Shown here: positions 53,348 to 61,859 of the stretch, piece after piece
Numbering within the stretch: the stretch's first letter is position 1
Layout: every line of letters starts with the position of its first letter
NCBI GenBank assembly: GCA_965237725.1
Contig: OZ250151.1
Location: 2,294,001 to 2,358,000, forward strand
DNA length: 64,000 nt
Source of the DNA: G965237725 sp965237725
GTDB lineage: Bacteria > Pseudomonadota > Gammaproteobacteria > Arenicellales > Poriferihabitantaceae
Direction: 5' to 3'
Position numbers and translations under genes: made by a program
The notes under the pieces: generated by a model
The model's input: the letters and a program-made list of their open reading frames with translations, nothing else
Told to the model about the DNA's origin: nothing
The model's database searches: none

Positions 53348-54961
53348 ATGCGTAGTGCTGTAGCCCCTGAATCAGAATTGGAAGCCCCGCGTGCTCAGGA
53401 GCCCGGTGTAGATCAACAGCGTAATCGAGCTCCGCAGTTAGAACTGCAAATTCAACCAAACATCAGGCGCAAAACACCGCTAGAGCGGCGAGCGATATTA
53501 ATTATGGTTGCAGTAATTTTGGGAACCGCTTCCAATCAAATTGCCTGGAATATCGTAGGCGTAGCACTACCACGAATGCAGGGCGCTTATTCTGCTACGC
53601 CCGACCAAATTTCCTGGGTCATGTCATCATTTGTATTGGGAAACACACTTATGTTTGTAATGACTGGATGGCTGGCTTGTAGATTGGGTCGCAGACGCGT
53701 ATTCCTGACCTCAATAATCTTATTCACAATAACATTAATTATGTGCGCGACAGCCCAAACTCTAACCGAGCAGGTCTTCTGGCGGTTTATGCAAGGTTTA
53801 ACTAGTGCTGCGCTCATTCCCTTAGGTCATGCAATCGTTACCGATGCGTACCCACGAGACAGGTTTGGTGAAGCCACGGCAGTTTGGTCGATCGGGTTGG
53901 TAGTCAGTAGTGCGGCAGCACCGCTAATGGGAGCCTACTTGATTCATCATTCTGGTTGGCCATCAATCTTTTACTTCATGATTCCAATTAGTCTTTTGTC
54001 CTTGATTGCTGCATGGAAGTTCATTCCCGAATCAAAATCTAGTGAAGTCCGAAATATGGACTGGATTGGCGTAACCAGTCTTTTGGTCCTGGTTACATGT
54101 GTCCATCTTGTTTTGAACCGTGGAAACAGGCTTGATTGGCTTGAATCACCAGAAATTTTGATTGAGTTAATTCTCGCGGGTGTCGGAATGTATTACTTTG
54201 TAGTCCACTGTGTCATATCCAAAAATCCGTTTATACCTCTACCATTACTACGCGATTTGAATTTTGTCCTCGGCACTGTTCTGGGTTTTTTCCAGGGTGG
54301 ATTGGTTATGTTGTCATTGGTCATCATGCCGCTTTTGCTGGAAGGTTTGATTGGGTATACGGTCCTGGATACCGGAATGTTGATTCTCCCCAGGGGTGCT
54401 GGCGTCATCGTTGGTATGATTCTTAATGCTAAACTGTCCGACCGGGTAGACCCCAGGGTTTTGTTTGGCATTGGATTTCTGATAATAGCCGCAGCAGGCT
54501 ACATGATGTCAACCTGGAATCTAGATGTTGGGCAACAAAGTATTTCCCTGGTGAATTTTGCTTTGGGCGTTGGCGGAGGAATTTCATTTGTCCCGCTGTC
54601 AATTTTGGCATTTGCAACCGTAAAAAAGGAACACGAGAACGAAGGGTTTGCGATTTTTTATTTAGTCTACTATACCGGCGTAACCAGTGGCATCGCCATC
54701 GTATTGTCAGTCATATCCCGTTATGCACAGATTAACTATTCAGAACTAGCGAATAATGTCACCCCATTTAACGAGAATTTCAAATTCACCCTTTCGAATC
54801 AATTGTGGGATATCACAAAAACTACGGATCTAGCGGCGCTATCCAATGAAATCATCAAACAGGCGAATATGATTGCTTATACAAATGGTTTTTGGCTGAC
54901 TATGATTTGTGCAATTGTTGCCGTTCCTTTAGTGCTGATGTTTCAGCGTAAAATTTCGTAA
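53348..54961 (+). CDS. MFS drug exporter, DHA2 (EmrB/QacA) type
   Basis: The 537-residue protein has about 14 hydrophobic segments. The first is ILIMVAVILGTASNQIAWNI, followed by IVGVALPRMQGAYSATPDQI and WVMSSFVLGNTLMFVMTGWL, the usual DHA2 opening. GRRRVFLTSIILFT is the MFS loop. It exports lipophilic compounds with proton exchange; substrates are unknown. No HlyD/EmrA partner lies beside it. The divergent LysR gene is the likely regulator. Confidence 0.85.
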   Translation: MRSAVAPESELEAPRAQEPGVDQQRNRAPQLELQIQPNIRRKTPLERRAILIMVAVILGTASNQIAWNIVGVALPRMQGAYSATPDQISWVMSSFVLGNTLMFVMTGWLACRLGRRRVFLTSIILFTITLIMCATAQTLTEQVFWRFMQGLTSAALIPLGHAIVTDAYPRDRFGEATAVWSIGLVVSSAAAPLMGAYLIHHSGWPSIFYFMIPISLLSLIAAWKFIPESKSSEVRNMDWIGVTSLLVLVTCVHLVLNRGNRLDWLESPEILIELILAGVGMYYFVVHCVISKNPFIPLPLLRDLNFVLGTVLGFFQGGLVMLSLVIMPLLLEGLIGYTVLDTGMLILPRGAGVIVGMILNAKLSDRVDPRVLFGIGFLIIAAAGYMMSTWNLDVGQQSISLVNFALGVGGGISFVPLSILAFATVKKEHENEGFAIFYLVYYTGVTSGIAIVLSVISRYAQINYSELANNVTPFNENFKFTLSNQLWDITKTTDLAALSNEIIKQANMIAYTNGFWLTMICAIVAVPLVLMFQRKIS

Positions 54962-55157
54962 ACGATTCTCTGGTTCAGACTTTTTTTAAAAACAGCTTCT
55001 GGGGAAATTGGGGCAGACTGAAGTGCGCTGGTATAGCAGGCGTTATTGAAATTTACTCAGCAGCTTCCTTGGGATTTATGAGCGTTACTACTTGCAGCTG
55101 GTATTTTTGGCAGCGTTAATCTGGTAGATTATAAAATAAACCCGATTAGGAGCCAGT

Positions 55158-56510
55158 ATGAACATCAAAACGAGCGGTCAGCGTCGAGCTTTCCTGAAAG
55201 CAGCCGGGGCCAGTATGATTGCGCCAAGACTTGCGTTTGCCAACGTACCTTCTGATCCTGATGTGGTAATCATTGGTGCAGGGACAGCTGGTTTGGGAGC
55301 CGCAAAATCATTACAAAAAGAGGGTGTCAGTTTCGTGTTGGTCGAGGCTGACAATCGAATTGGCGGTCGCGTTTTTACCCATAATGATATATTTGGCGTG
55401 CCTTTTGACATGCATGCTCACTGGATGTCCTACCCTCTCGACAATCCGTTTATTGACTACGGCAAAAACAACGGGTTTGATATCTATAAAGATCCGAGGG
55501 AATCAAGATCGTTTGTTGGAAATCGTGAGGCGACTAAAGAAGAATATAAAGACCAGAACAAAGCTTACGATATCTTCTATAACAAGATCAAAAACTCTGC
55601 GGAGCATGTTACCGGAGATGCGGACAATGTCCGGACGGCATTGGGCGAAGCGTTTTTCAATTCCCCCTGGGGATACACCGTTGCTTCCAACTACGGCGTT
55701 TGGGGAATGGCGCAAAACTCAAAGGACTACTCGCCGGTGGACTGGTGGAACAGCGTGGGCGGAGAAGATGTCTGGTTCTGCAGGCAGGGATACGGCACTT
55801 TGGTCGCCCACTATGGCAAGGATGTCCCTGTCTCACTAAGGACCGCAGTCACCGATATAGACTGGAGTGGAGAAGGTGTCAGAGTAACCACTTCAGAAGG
55901 TACGATCAGAACCAAGGCCGTGATTTTGACGGTGTCTGTAGGTGTTCTGGCCAAAAACCACATCAGGTTCGTCCCCGAATTACCCGTAGAGAAACTGGAA
56001 GCCATTAGTGGAATTGATATGGGCGTCATGGACTACATCGGACTGCAGTTTACTGAAGATGTATTTGGCTTTGGAGCGGATGTGTATGTCGACCAACAGC
56101 AGCACGATGAAAATGGCGTGGGCTACATGGCCAACATGAGTGGCACCAACCTGGTGTACGCTTATGTCGGTGGTGATCAGGCCAGGTTACTGGAAAACCA
56201 GGGCATGGATGTTGCAGTAGCCTACGGTCTTGATGGCATGAAAAGTATGCTGGGCAATGATATTGAGAAAAAGTTCATCAAGGGCTTTGCCACGGCCACG
56301 GGGAAAATACCTTTGTACGAAGGCTCTTACTCTAGCGCAAAACCGGGTAAGCAGCCCATGCGGGCGGTATTGCGCAGGACTGTGGCAGACAGATTGTTTT
56401 TTTCGGGGGAAGCCTGTCATCCCAGCCAGTGGGCAACCGCCAATGGCGGTTTGAATGCAGGCACAATATCTGGAAAACACGCGGCCAAATACATCAAGAA
56501 AATCAGCTAG
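55158..56510 (+). CDS. Flavin-containing amine oxidase with Tat-like signal
   Basis: The 450-residue protein starts GQRRAFLKAAGASMIAPRLA, a twin-arginine signal, then DVVIIGAGTAGLGAAKSL (FAD Rossmann, 35-52) and EADNRIGGRVFTH. The C-terminal segment LFFSGEACHPSQWATANGGL fits the second FAD motif of monoamine-oxidase-type enzymes. It is probably exported folded and oxidises an amine. AGGAG precedes ATG 55158. The sulfatase gene follows 4 bp after its stop, suggesting one operon. Confidence 0.8.
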   Translation: MNIKTSGQRRAFLKAAGASMIAPRLAFANVPSDPDVVIIGAGTAGLGAAKSLQKEGVSFVLVEADNRIGGRVFTHNDIFGVPFDMHAHWMSYPLDNPFIDYGKNNGFDIYKDPRESRSFVGNREATKEEYKDQNKAYDIFYNKIKNSAEHVTGDADNVRTALGEAFFNSPWGYTVASNYGVWGMAQNSKDYSPVDWWNSVGGEDVWFCRQGYGTLVAHYGKDVPVSLRTAVTDIDWSGEGVRVTTSEGTIRTKAVILTVSVGVLAKNHIRFVPELPVEKLEAISGIDMGVMDYIGLQFTEDVFGFGADVYVDQQQHDENGVGYMANMSGTNLVYAYVGGDQARLLENQGMDVAVAYGLDGMKSMLGNDIEKKFIKGFATATGKIPLYEGSYSSAKPGKQPMRAVLRRTVADRLFFSGEACHPSQWATANGGLNAGTISGKHAAKYIKKIS

Positions 56511-56514
56511 GCCG

Positions 56515-57984
56515 ATGGCTGCAAACAAAAAACCAAATGTCCTGCTGATATTTGTCGATAACCAGCCTGCGAGCATGATGGGCTGCTACGGAAACAACGA
56601 GATCTTTACACCGAATCTTGACGATTTGGCTTCCAAAGGTGTTTTATTTCGAAACGCTTTCTGCCCGAATTCCATGTGCTCACCCTGCCGGGCTTCCATG
56701 CTTACCGGGCTGATGCCTTCCCAGCACGGAGTTCATACCTGGCTCGATGATGAAGTGATGGACCAATGGCCCGAGAACTACAACGCCATTGCGGAATTCG
56801 AAACTCTGCCAGAGAAGCTTGGGGAAGCCGGTTACCACACGGCATTAATAGGAAAGTACCATCTCGGATTTGCCGACAAGCCGCAAAACGGTTTCGATCA
56901 CTGGGTCACCATGGCCAAGGGCATGATGCCTTCCTTCTATGGCATAGACATGAACAACAACGGCAAACTGGAAACCGCTGAAGAGCATTCCGTAGACTAC
57001 TTTACCCAAAGATGTGTGGCGTACATCGATCAAGCAACCGCCAAGGACAAGCCATTCTTTCTGTTTAATACCTTCAACGCACCCTATGGGGAGGTGCGCC
57101 CGGATGAGCCGGAGCATCGTCATTCCAGTAAGTATGCAAAATTGCCAATGAATTCTGTTCCACGGGAAGGGGTGTGTTCCGAACTGATCGACTGGATTTT
57201 GATTCGTAAAGAGAAAGAGCCGGATTATGATTTTGAATGGTACAAGCAGCTCGCCGAGCAGCCTAATAACTTGAGAGCCATGCGGCAGTTCTATTCGCAG
57301 ATGAGCATGGTAGATGACGGTGTAGGCCGGATGCTTGCAAAACTCGAAGAAAAGAGAGTGCTCGACAACACCCTTGTGATTTATACCGCTGACCACGGAT
57401 TGTCTGTTGGACATCACGGATTCTGGGGGCATGGCGAGGACACCTGGCCTTCGAACATGCATCGCTCGGCCAACAATATTCCCCTCATTATCCATTATCC
57501 CAAAGAGGCGCAACAAGGTGAGCAGGTGGAAGAACTCGTTGGCACAACAGACATATTCGCCACTGTTATGGATATTGCCGGTTGTGAGCTCGAATCTCCG
57601 GAGTCAATATTTGGTACCAGTCTTCGCCCTCTGCTTCGCGGCGACGCTATAGATTTTCGGGACGAAGTGTTTATGGAGCAGGAAGAAACCCGCGCCATAC
57701 GAACATCGAGGTGGTTGTTTATGCAACGTATTGAAAATACTGCCTACAATTTCAAGTGCGAGCTGTACGACCTTAACAATGATCCGGATGAGCGCAAAAA
57801 CGTTGCCCAGGATCAAGCTTACATCGACGTGGTAAAAAAACTGAGCGAACGAATTGATGCCTATTTTGATCAGTATGCCAATCCCCGATGGGATTTATGG
57901 AAAGGCGGTACGGTTAAATCCAACTCAACGCGGCCATTTCTCTGGAAGGAAATCTGGGGAGAGGAATGGGGGCCTGAGTATTAG
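56515..57984 (+). CDS. Type I sulfatase (formylglycine-dependent)
   Basis: The 489-residue protein has KKPNVLLIFVDNQPASMMGC at the start, MCSPCRASMLTG (C55-x-P-x-R59), the motif in which Cys is converted to formylglycine, GKYHLGF and YTADHGLSVGHHG as metal and active-site segments. It removes sulfate from an ester. The start is ATG 56515, 4 bp after the amine oxidase stop; a longer frame from 56455 overlaps that gene. No signal peptide is visible, so it is probably cytoplasmic. It contrasts with the many sulfotransferases of the island. Confidence 0.85.
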   Translation: MAANKKPNVLLIFVDNQPASMMGCYGNNEIFTPNLDDLASKGVLFRNAFCPNSMCSPCRASMLTGLMPSQHGVHTWLDDEVMDQWPENYNAIAEFETLPEKLGEAGYHTALIGKYHLGFADKPQNGFDHWVTMAKGMMPSFYGIDMNNNGKLETAEEHSVDYFTQRCVAYIDQATAKDKPFFLFNTFNAPYGEVRPDEPEHRHSSKYAKLPMNSVPREGVCSELIDWILIRKEKEPDYDFEWYKQLAEQPNNLRAMRQFYSQMSMVDDGVGRMLAKLEEKRVLDNTLVIYTADHGLSVGHHGFWGHGEDTWPSNMHRSANNIPLIIHYPKEAQQGEQVEELVGTTDIFATVMDIAGCELESPESIFGTSLRPLLRGDAIDFRDEVFMEQEETRAIRTSRWLFMQRIENTAYNFKCELYDLNNDPDERKNVAQDQAYIDVVKKLSERIDAYFDQYANPRWDLWKGGTVKSNSTRPFLWKEIWGEEWGPEY

Positions 57985-58383
57985 TCGGCCCTTGTTAGCA
58001 ACGCTTCTAATTTTGGGGTAATTCTGGGGATCCAATACTCAATTAATTCAGGCTAATTCATGATGCGAAAGCTCAGCTCGATTATTCGCATACTGTGACG
58101 TATCGTGAATCGTATCCTGAATCAGTTCTCGATGGGCTACACCGTAGCTTCTCCATAATTTCAAAGACATGCTTTGAAAATTTAAATTTCCCATGTTCGA
58201 TTCAGGAAATAACCCTATGGCGCACACCGACTTGTTTCGTACGCCGGTTCTGACTGAGTTCTAATTCTTTATTATTTCTATGTGTTTTGTCATGTGGGAT
58301 GTGACATTTCCCACATAATTGATTGGCTATATACGAGAAAATTTGCCATTCTACGAATACATCATTGTTAAGAGGTTGTTGTT
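57985..58383. other. 399-bp gap with inverted repeat before the tyrosinase gene
   Basis: No gene is seen. ATGTGGGA (58292-58299) and TCCCACAT (58309-58316) are exact inverse arms around a 9-base loop, about 70 bp before the tyrosinase start. They could be an operator or a leader hairpin. Nothing else is recognised. Confidence 0.45.
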
Positions 58384-59853
58384 ATGGCGGATAAACTGAT
58401 TAAAAACCCTACCTATTTTGCACACGTTCGACATTTCTTTGATGAGGTGGATTTGGATCACATGATGCAAAAAGGCATTGATCTTTCCACTTACGACAGT
58501 TTGAAATCGTATGACACGGAAGTGTTGTTTCAAACCGAACCACCAAATGCGAAAATGCCGCCAGATGATGATCGCAAATGGAGTAAAGAGCGATGGGGGA
58601 CCTATAAGAATTGGATCACAAACAGCCCAAAGCATGCTCTAGGGACGCCCACTCTTTCTAACCCCAAGCCCGGTGAAGTTGAGCGTCTACGTAAAGATGT
58701 TGACAATTTATCTAACGATGAAATTAAACTGCTGACAAAAGCATTTATTGGCATCATGGACCTCGATAGAACTGATCCAAACAGTTTCTTCGCTATTGCT
58801 GGCATTCATTGGTATCCAGACAAAGACAGATGCCAACATCATGTTGACAAGTACCATCCTTGGCATCGCGCATATATGAAACGATTTGAGGACGCCCTTC
58901 GAACTATTGATGGGTGCGAAGACGTTACACTTCCGTATTGGGATGTGACCAAACCGCCTCCTTCGTTTTTATTCAGAAAGCCTTTTTCTGGATATACATT
59001 CCCCATTGATGTGAACAGCAAACCAGAGCATAGAGCGGGTAAAAAAACCAAACGGTTCAGCCGATCCAAGATCATTAAGAATATAAAGGATTATGACGTG
59101 ACAGGAATGATCGCCGATGGAATGGTTAAACCCGTTTGGAACGATTTTATTGATTTTGGAAAAAATTCCGTGGTTGGAGCACATGATGCCGGACATGCCG
59201 CTATGGGCGAGTCACAATTTGATTCTGATGTAGCGTCATTTGACCCTATTTTTTGGTTTTTTCATTCTAATTGGGATCGCCTTTGGTGGATTTGGCAGCA
59301 AGCTATGCAAGCCACAACTTATTGGGGATTTCGTAGCACCATTCGGGGGTCAACTACATTTTTAGAACCCGGTTTAGATGGGTTAAAACCATTTACTTTA
59401 AGTGTACAAGATACATTAGATTCTCACGCACTCGACATCGATTACGAAATTCAAAAAAAACCGATCATTCCATCATTCGAACATACCCCGACTGGGAGTA
59501 TTGCCGCCTCTAAAAGCATGCATATCAATAAACAAGCGACAACATCCGTTCGGCTAAAAGGTATTCATCGATTAGAAATCCCGGGGAGCTTCGAAGCTAG
59601 ACTCAAAGCAAATGGGAAAACCATTGGAAGAAGATTTTTCTTTCAGTCGAGCAACCCCTCGGAATGCGATACTTGTAAAAAATTAGGCGTTATTAGTCTT
59701 GACTTTGAAGTACCCATAAAATCCGTATTGGGAAAAGATTTAGATGTTGAACTTCATCTCATGAATTCTCCAAAAGATTTAGATTCGAGATTTCCACTTC
59801 ATTCTGCGGGTAATCCGTCACTTAATGCGCGATTATTGATAGAAGGGAAATAA
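58384..59853 (+). CDS. Tyrosinase/polyphenol-oxidase-like type 3 copper protein
   Basis: The 489-residue protein has a CuA site with H142 (GIHWYP), H152 and H161 (HPWHRAYMKRFEDAL), and a CuB site with AHDAGHAAMGE and DPIFWFFHSNWDRLWWIWQ. C150 lies next to the second His, so a thioether is possible. A C-terminal beta domain (about 370-489) recalls the cap of plant and mollusc type 3 copper oxidases. It oxidises phenols. No signal peptide is seen. AGAGG precedes ATG 58384. Confidence 0.85.
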   Translation: MADKLIKNPTYFAHVRHFFDEVDLDHMMQKGIDLSTYDSLKSYDTEVLFQTEPPNAKMPPDDDRKWSKERWGTYKNWITNSPKHALGTPTLSNPKPGEVERLRKDVDNLSNDEIKLLTKAFIGIMDLDRTDPNSFFAIAGIHWYPDKDRCQHHVDKYHPWHRAYMKRFEDALRTIDGCEDVTLPYWDVTKPPPSFLFRKPFSGYTFPIDVNSKPEHRAGKKTKRFSRSKIIKNIKDYDVTGMIADGMVKPVWNDFIDFGKNSVVGAHDAGHAAMGESQFDSDVASFDPIFWFFHSNWDRLWWIWQQAMQATTYWGFRSTIRGSTTFLEPGLDGLKPFTLSVQDTLDSHALDIDYEIQKKPIIPSFEHTPTGSIAASKSMHINKQATTSVRLKGIHRLEIPGSFEARLKANGKTIGRRFFFQSSNPSECDTCKKLGVISLDFEVPIKSVLGKDLDVELHLMNSPKDLDSRFPLHSAGNPSLNARLLIEGK

Positions 59854-59998
59854 CTAATATTAAATCGTTTAAAGTATTTAACAATTTAAATGTTTAGTTC
59901 ATTTTTGAGGGTTGGAAATACTATAAATTTCTATTGTGAAAGAGGAGAATGAGATTTGATCGAGGAATAAGTTACCTTCGTCAAAATTAAAAAATTAA

Positions 59999-60490
59999 TT
60001 AAGGTTAAGTATTAGTGATTCCATTCAATTTAATCCTAAACTTTATGAAGAGGATGTTTCAGTTTTTCTCTATGCTGAGTCGGAAATAGCCAAACAACCT
60101 GAAGAGAATCAAAAAGCTCAATGTGGGGAAGAATCCCACCAATCTGAGTATTATGCAGTTGTCAAAATAGAAAATAAGGGTGATCAGATTTGGATTTTTT
60201 GTCACAACCGATCGAATCGACCTGTAACATATTTCAAGTTATTAACTCCTGATGGGCCAAAAGTTCTTGTAGATAATGTATTGGTTGTAGGTGTTGAAGC
60301 TTCTCGCGAGGATGCAGGAACCATAATAAATGTAACTAAAAAAGTGCTAACTCAAATAAGTAGGAATTCTAAACAACAAATAAATATACATCCTAGCGGA
60401 GAAACCAAGCTCAAATTTCGACTTTCTGATTACAACAATTTAGATGAATTTGTCTTTAAAAAAAATAGTCTGAATTATAACTTTCTCTAA
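59999..60490 (+). CDS. Unrecognised protein with unclear start, after the tyrosinase gene
   Basis: The frame is open from 59999 to TAA 60488-60490 (163 codons) and reads like a real protein, for example EIAKQPEENQKAQCGEES and TYFKLLTPDGPKVLVDNVL. There is no in-frame ATG, GTG or TTG near its start; the first is TTG 60281, which would drop over half. A frameshift in the A+T-rich stretch at about 59985-60010 may hide the real start. No family is recognised. Confidence 0.45.
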   Translation, partial: LRLSISDSIQFNPKLYEEDVSVFLYAESEIAKQPEENQKAQCGEESHQSEYYAVVKIENKGDQIWIFCHNRSNRPVTYFKLLTPDGPKVLVDNVLVVGVEASREDAGTIINVTKKVLTQISRNSKQQINIHPSGETKLKFRLSDYNNLDEFVFKKNSLNYNFL

Positions 60491-60545
60491 TAAAACTCAC
60501 CTTTTAATTATTAATGTGTGTTAATAACTAATGAGGGTAACTTAA

Positions 60546-61859
60546 TTAAACTCTAACTCTGAATCCATGCCCAGATAAGAATTGATATGAGAGCCGTCCA
60601 TTTGACAATCTAGCTTCTCGACGTACGAAAGAACGTATCTTTTTCATATAGCTTTTATTACCTGACTTGGTTGCATCCACTGAGGAGTTAAACCAAAGTT
60701 TATAATTTCGATTGGCATGCGGTAAGTTCTTGTCTTTGTCTTCCTTACGTGACTGAATGATCCTCTCAAGAATTCCGATATCTGGATTATGGTGAGATCC
60801 ATCACTACAAAACACATAGTCGTCTGCTGTCATTCTGCGCCAAAAGTCCAAATCTGTATTGAATTCAGAACCATGATGGGGGACTTTGATAATATCGAAG
60901 TGAACACCACTTTTCGGGTCATAGGTTCCATCAGCTTCTAATCCCTTATCAATATCATCACCATGCCCATCACCGGTAAATAAGATTTTTTTGTTTCCTT
61001 CTTCTGCGACAAACATAGTGGAAGCTAGATTGGGTGTGGTTACCTTCTTACGATTACCATACTTCTTGCCAAGCTCAAGTCGCACTGAAGAGAGCGTCGT
61101 TTTTAATGCAGACTGAATGTTGGTGGCATTACTACTGTCTAAGTTTTCTCCATCTCTTTTAATCGTATCGTTGATTTTTTTGACCGCTTTTTTTCCATCC
61201 GCAGATTCAACCCACTCTTTCCACTCATTTCTTAATTTATTGATATCTTCTGCAAAGGGTGCAATCATTCGAATGGTGGTATTACCCAGGGGGAAAACGT
61301 TGTTGTTCGGATCAAACAACATTAATTCACCACCAAACTCTGGATTAACCGGAATATTCAGTAGTGCGGGTCCAATTTTCTGTGTCAACAAATAACCTTG
61401 TCTTTGGCTGGTCGCTATCTCTGATAAATGATGGGCAAGCTCCTGGCTATTGATATCCTCACCGACAGAGAAGATAGTTGATAGAGTTGATGCGACCATG
61501 GCGAGATTGTCAGCCTCTTCACCAAATTGCGCACTAAAGGAATTATGCCAAAATGCGGTAATCGGGGGTGGTTCTGGAGATTCGGGTTCTTTAAACCGAA
61601 TATTACCTACACTTTGTTGATATGCGTAAACCCGCCAATCTAGAACATGTTCACAAAGTTCCAAAATACCGAGTATATGATCTTGATCGATATGGGTCAC
61701 ACAAACCCGATGCAAACGATCGACATAACGGCTAAGGTAACTTGCTGTGTGTTGATTGAAGGATTTTTTCATACCCCCATCAATGAGCATATGTTCGCCA
61801 TCCGAGCTTGTCAGTAAAAGGCAATCTCCCTTATCAGATTGAAAAACACGTAATTTCAT
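60546..61859 (-). CDS. MBL-fold metallohydrolase, ComEC-like
   Basis: The 437-residue protein has VCVTHIDQDHILGILE with H56, D58, D60 and H61 (HxDxDH) as the metal site, LIDGGM before it, KILFTGDGHGDDIDKGL and FDIIKVPHHGSEFN, as in the soluble part of ComEC and related nucleases. Its ATG (61857-61859) overlaps the TGA of the upstream protease gene in ATGA, so it is translationally coupled. No membrane segment is seen. It is likely to be a phosphodiesterase or nuclease, but the substrate is unknown. Confidence 0.8.
   Translation of the reverse strand: MKLRVFQSDKGDCLLLTSSDGEHMLIDGGMKKSFNQHTASYLSRYVDRLHRVCVTHIDQDHILGILELCEHVLDWRVYAYQQSVGNIRFKEPESPEPPPITAFWHNSFSAQFGEEADNLAMVASTLSTIFSVGEDINSQELAHHLSEIATSQRQGYLLTQKIGPALLNIPVNPEFGGELMLFDPNNNVFPLGNTTIRMIAPFAEDINKLRNEWKEWVESADGKKAVKKINDTIKRDGENLDSSNATNIQSALKTTLSSVRLELGKKYGNRKKVTTPNLASTMFVAEEGNKKILFTGDGHGDDIDKGLEADGTYDPKSGVHFDIIKVPHHGSEFNTDLDFWRRMTADDYVFCSDGSHHNPDIGILERIIQSRKEDKDKNLPHANRNYKLWFNSSVDATKSGNKSYMKKIRSFVRREARLSNGRLSYQFLSGHGFRVRV

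Noticed and set aside
56455..56514. Sulfatase start inside the amine oxidase gene
   Set aside because: The resulting 20 extra residues overlap the oxidase coding end. The ATG at 56515 directly precedes the conserved KKPNVLLIFVD.
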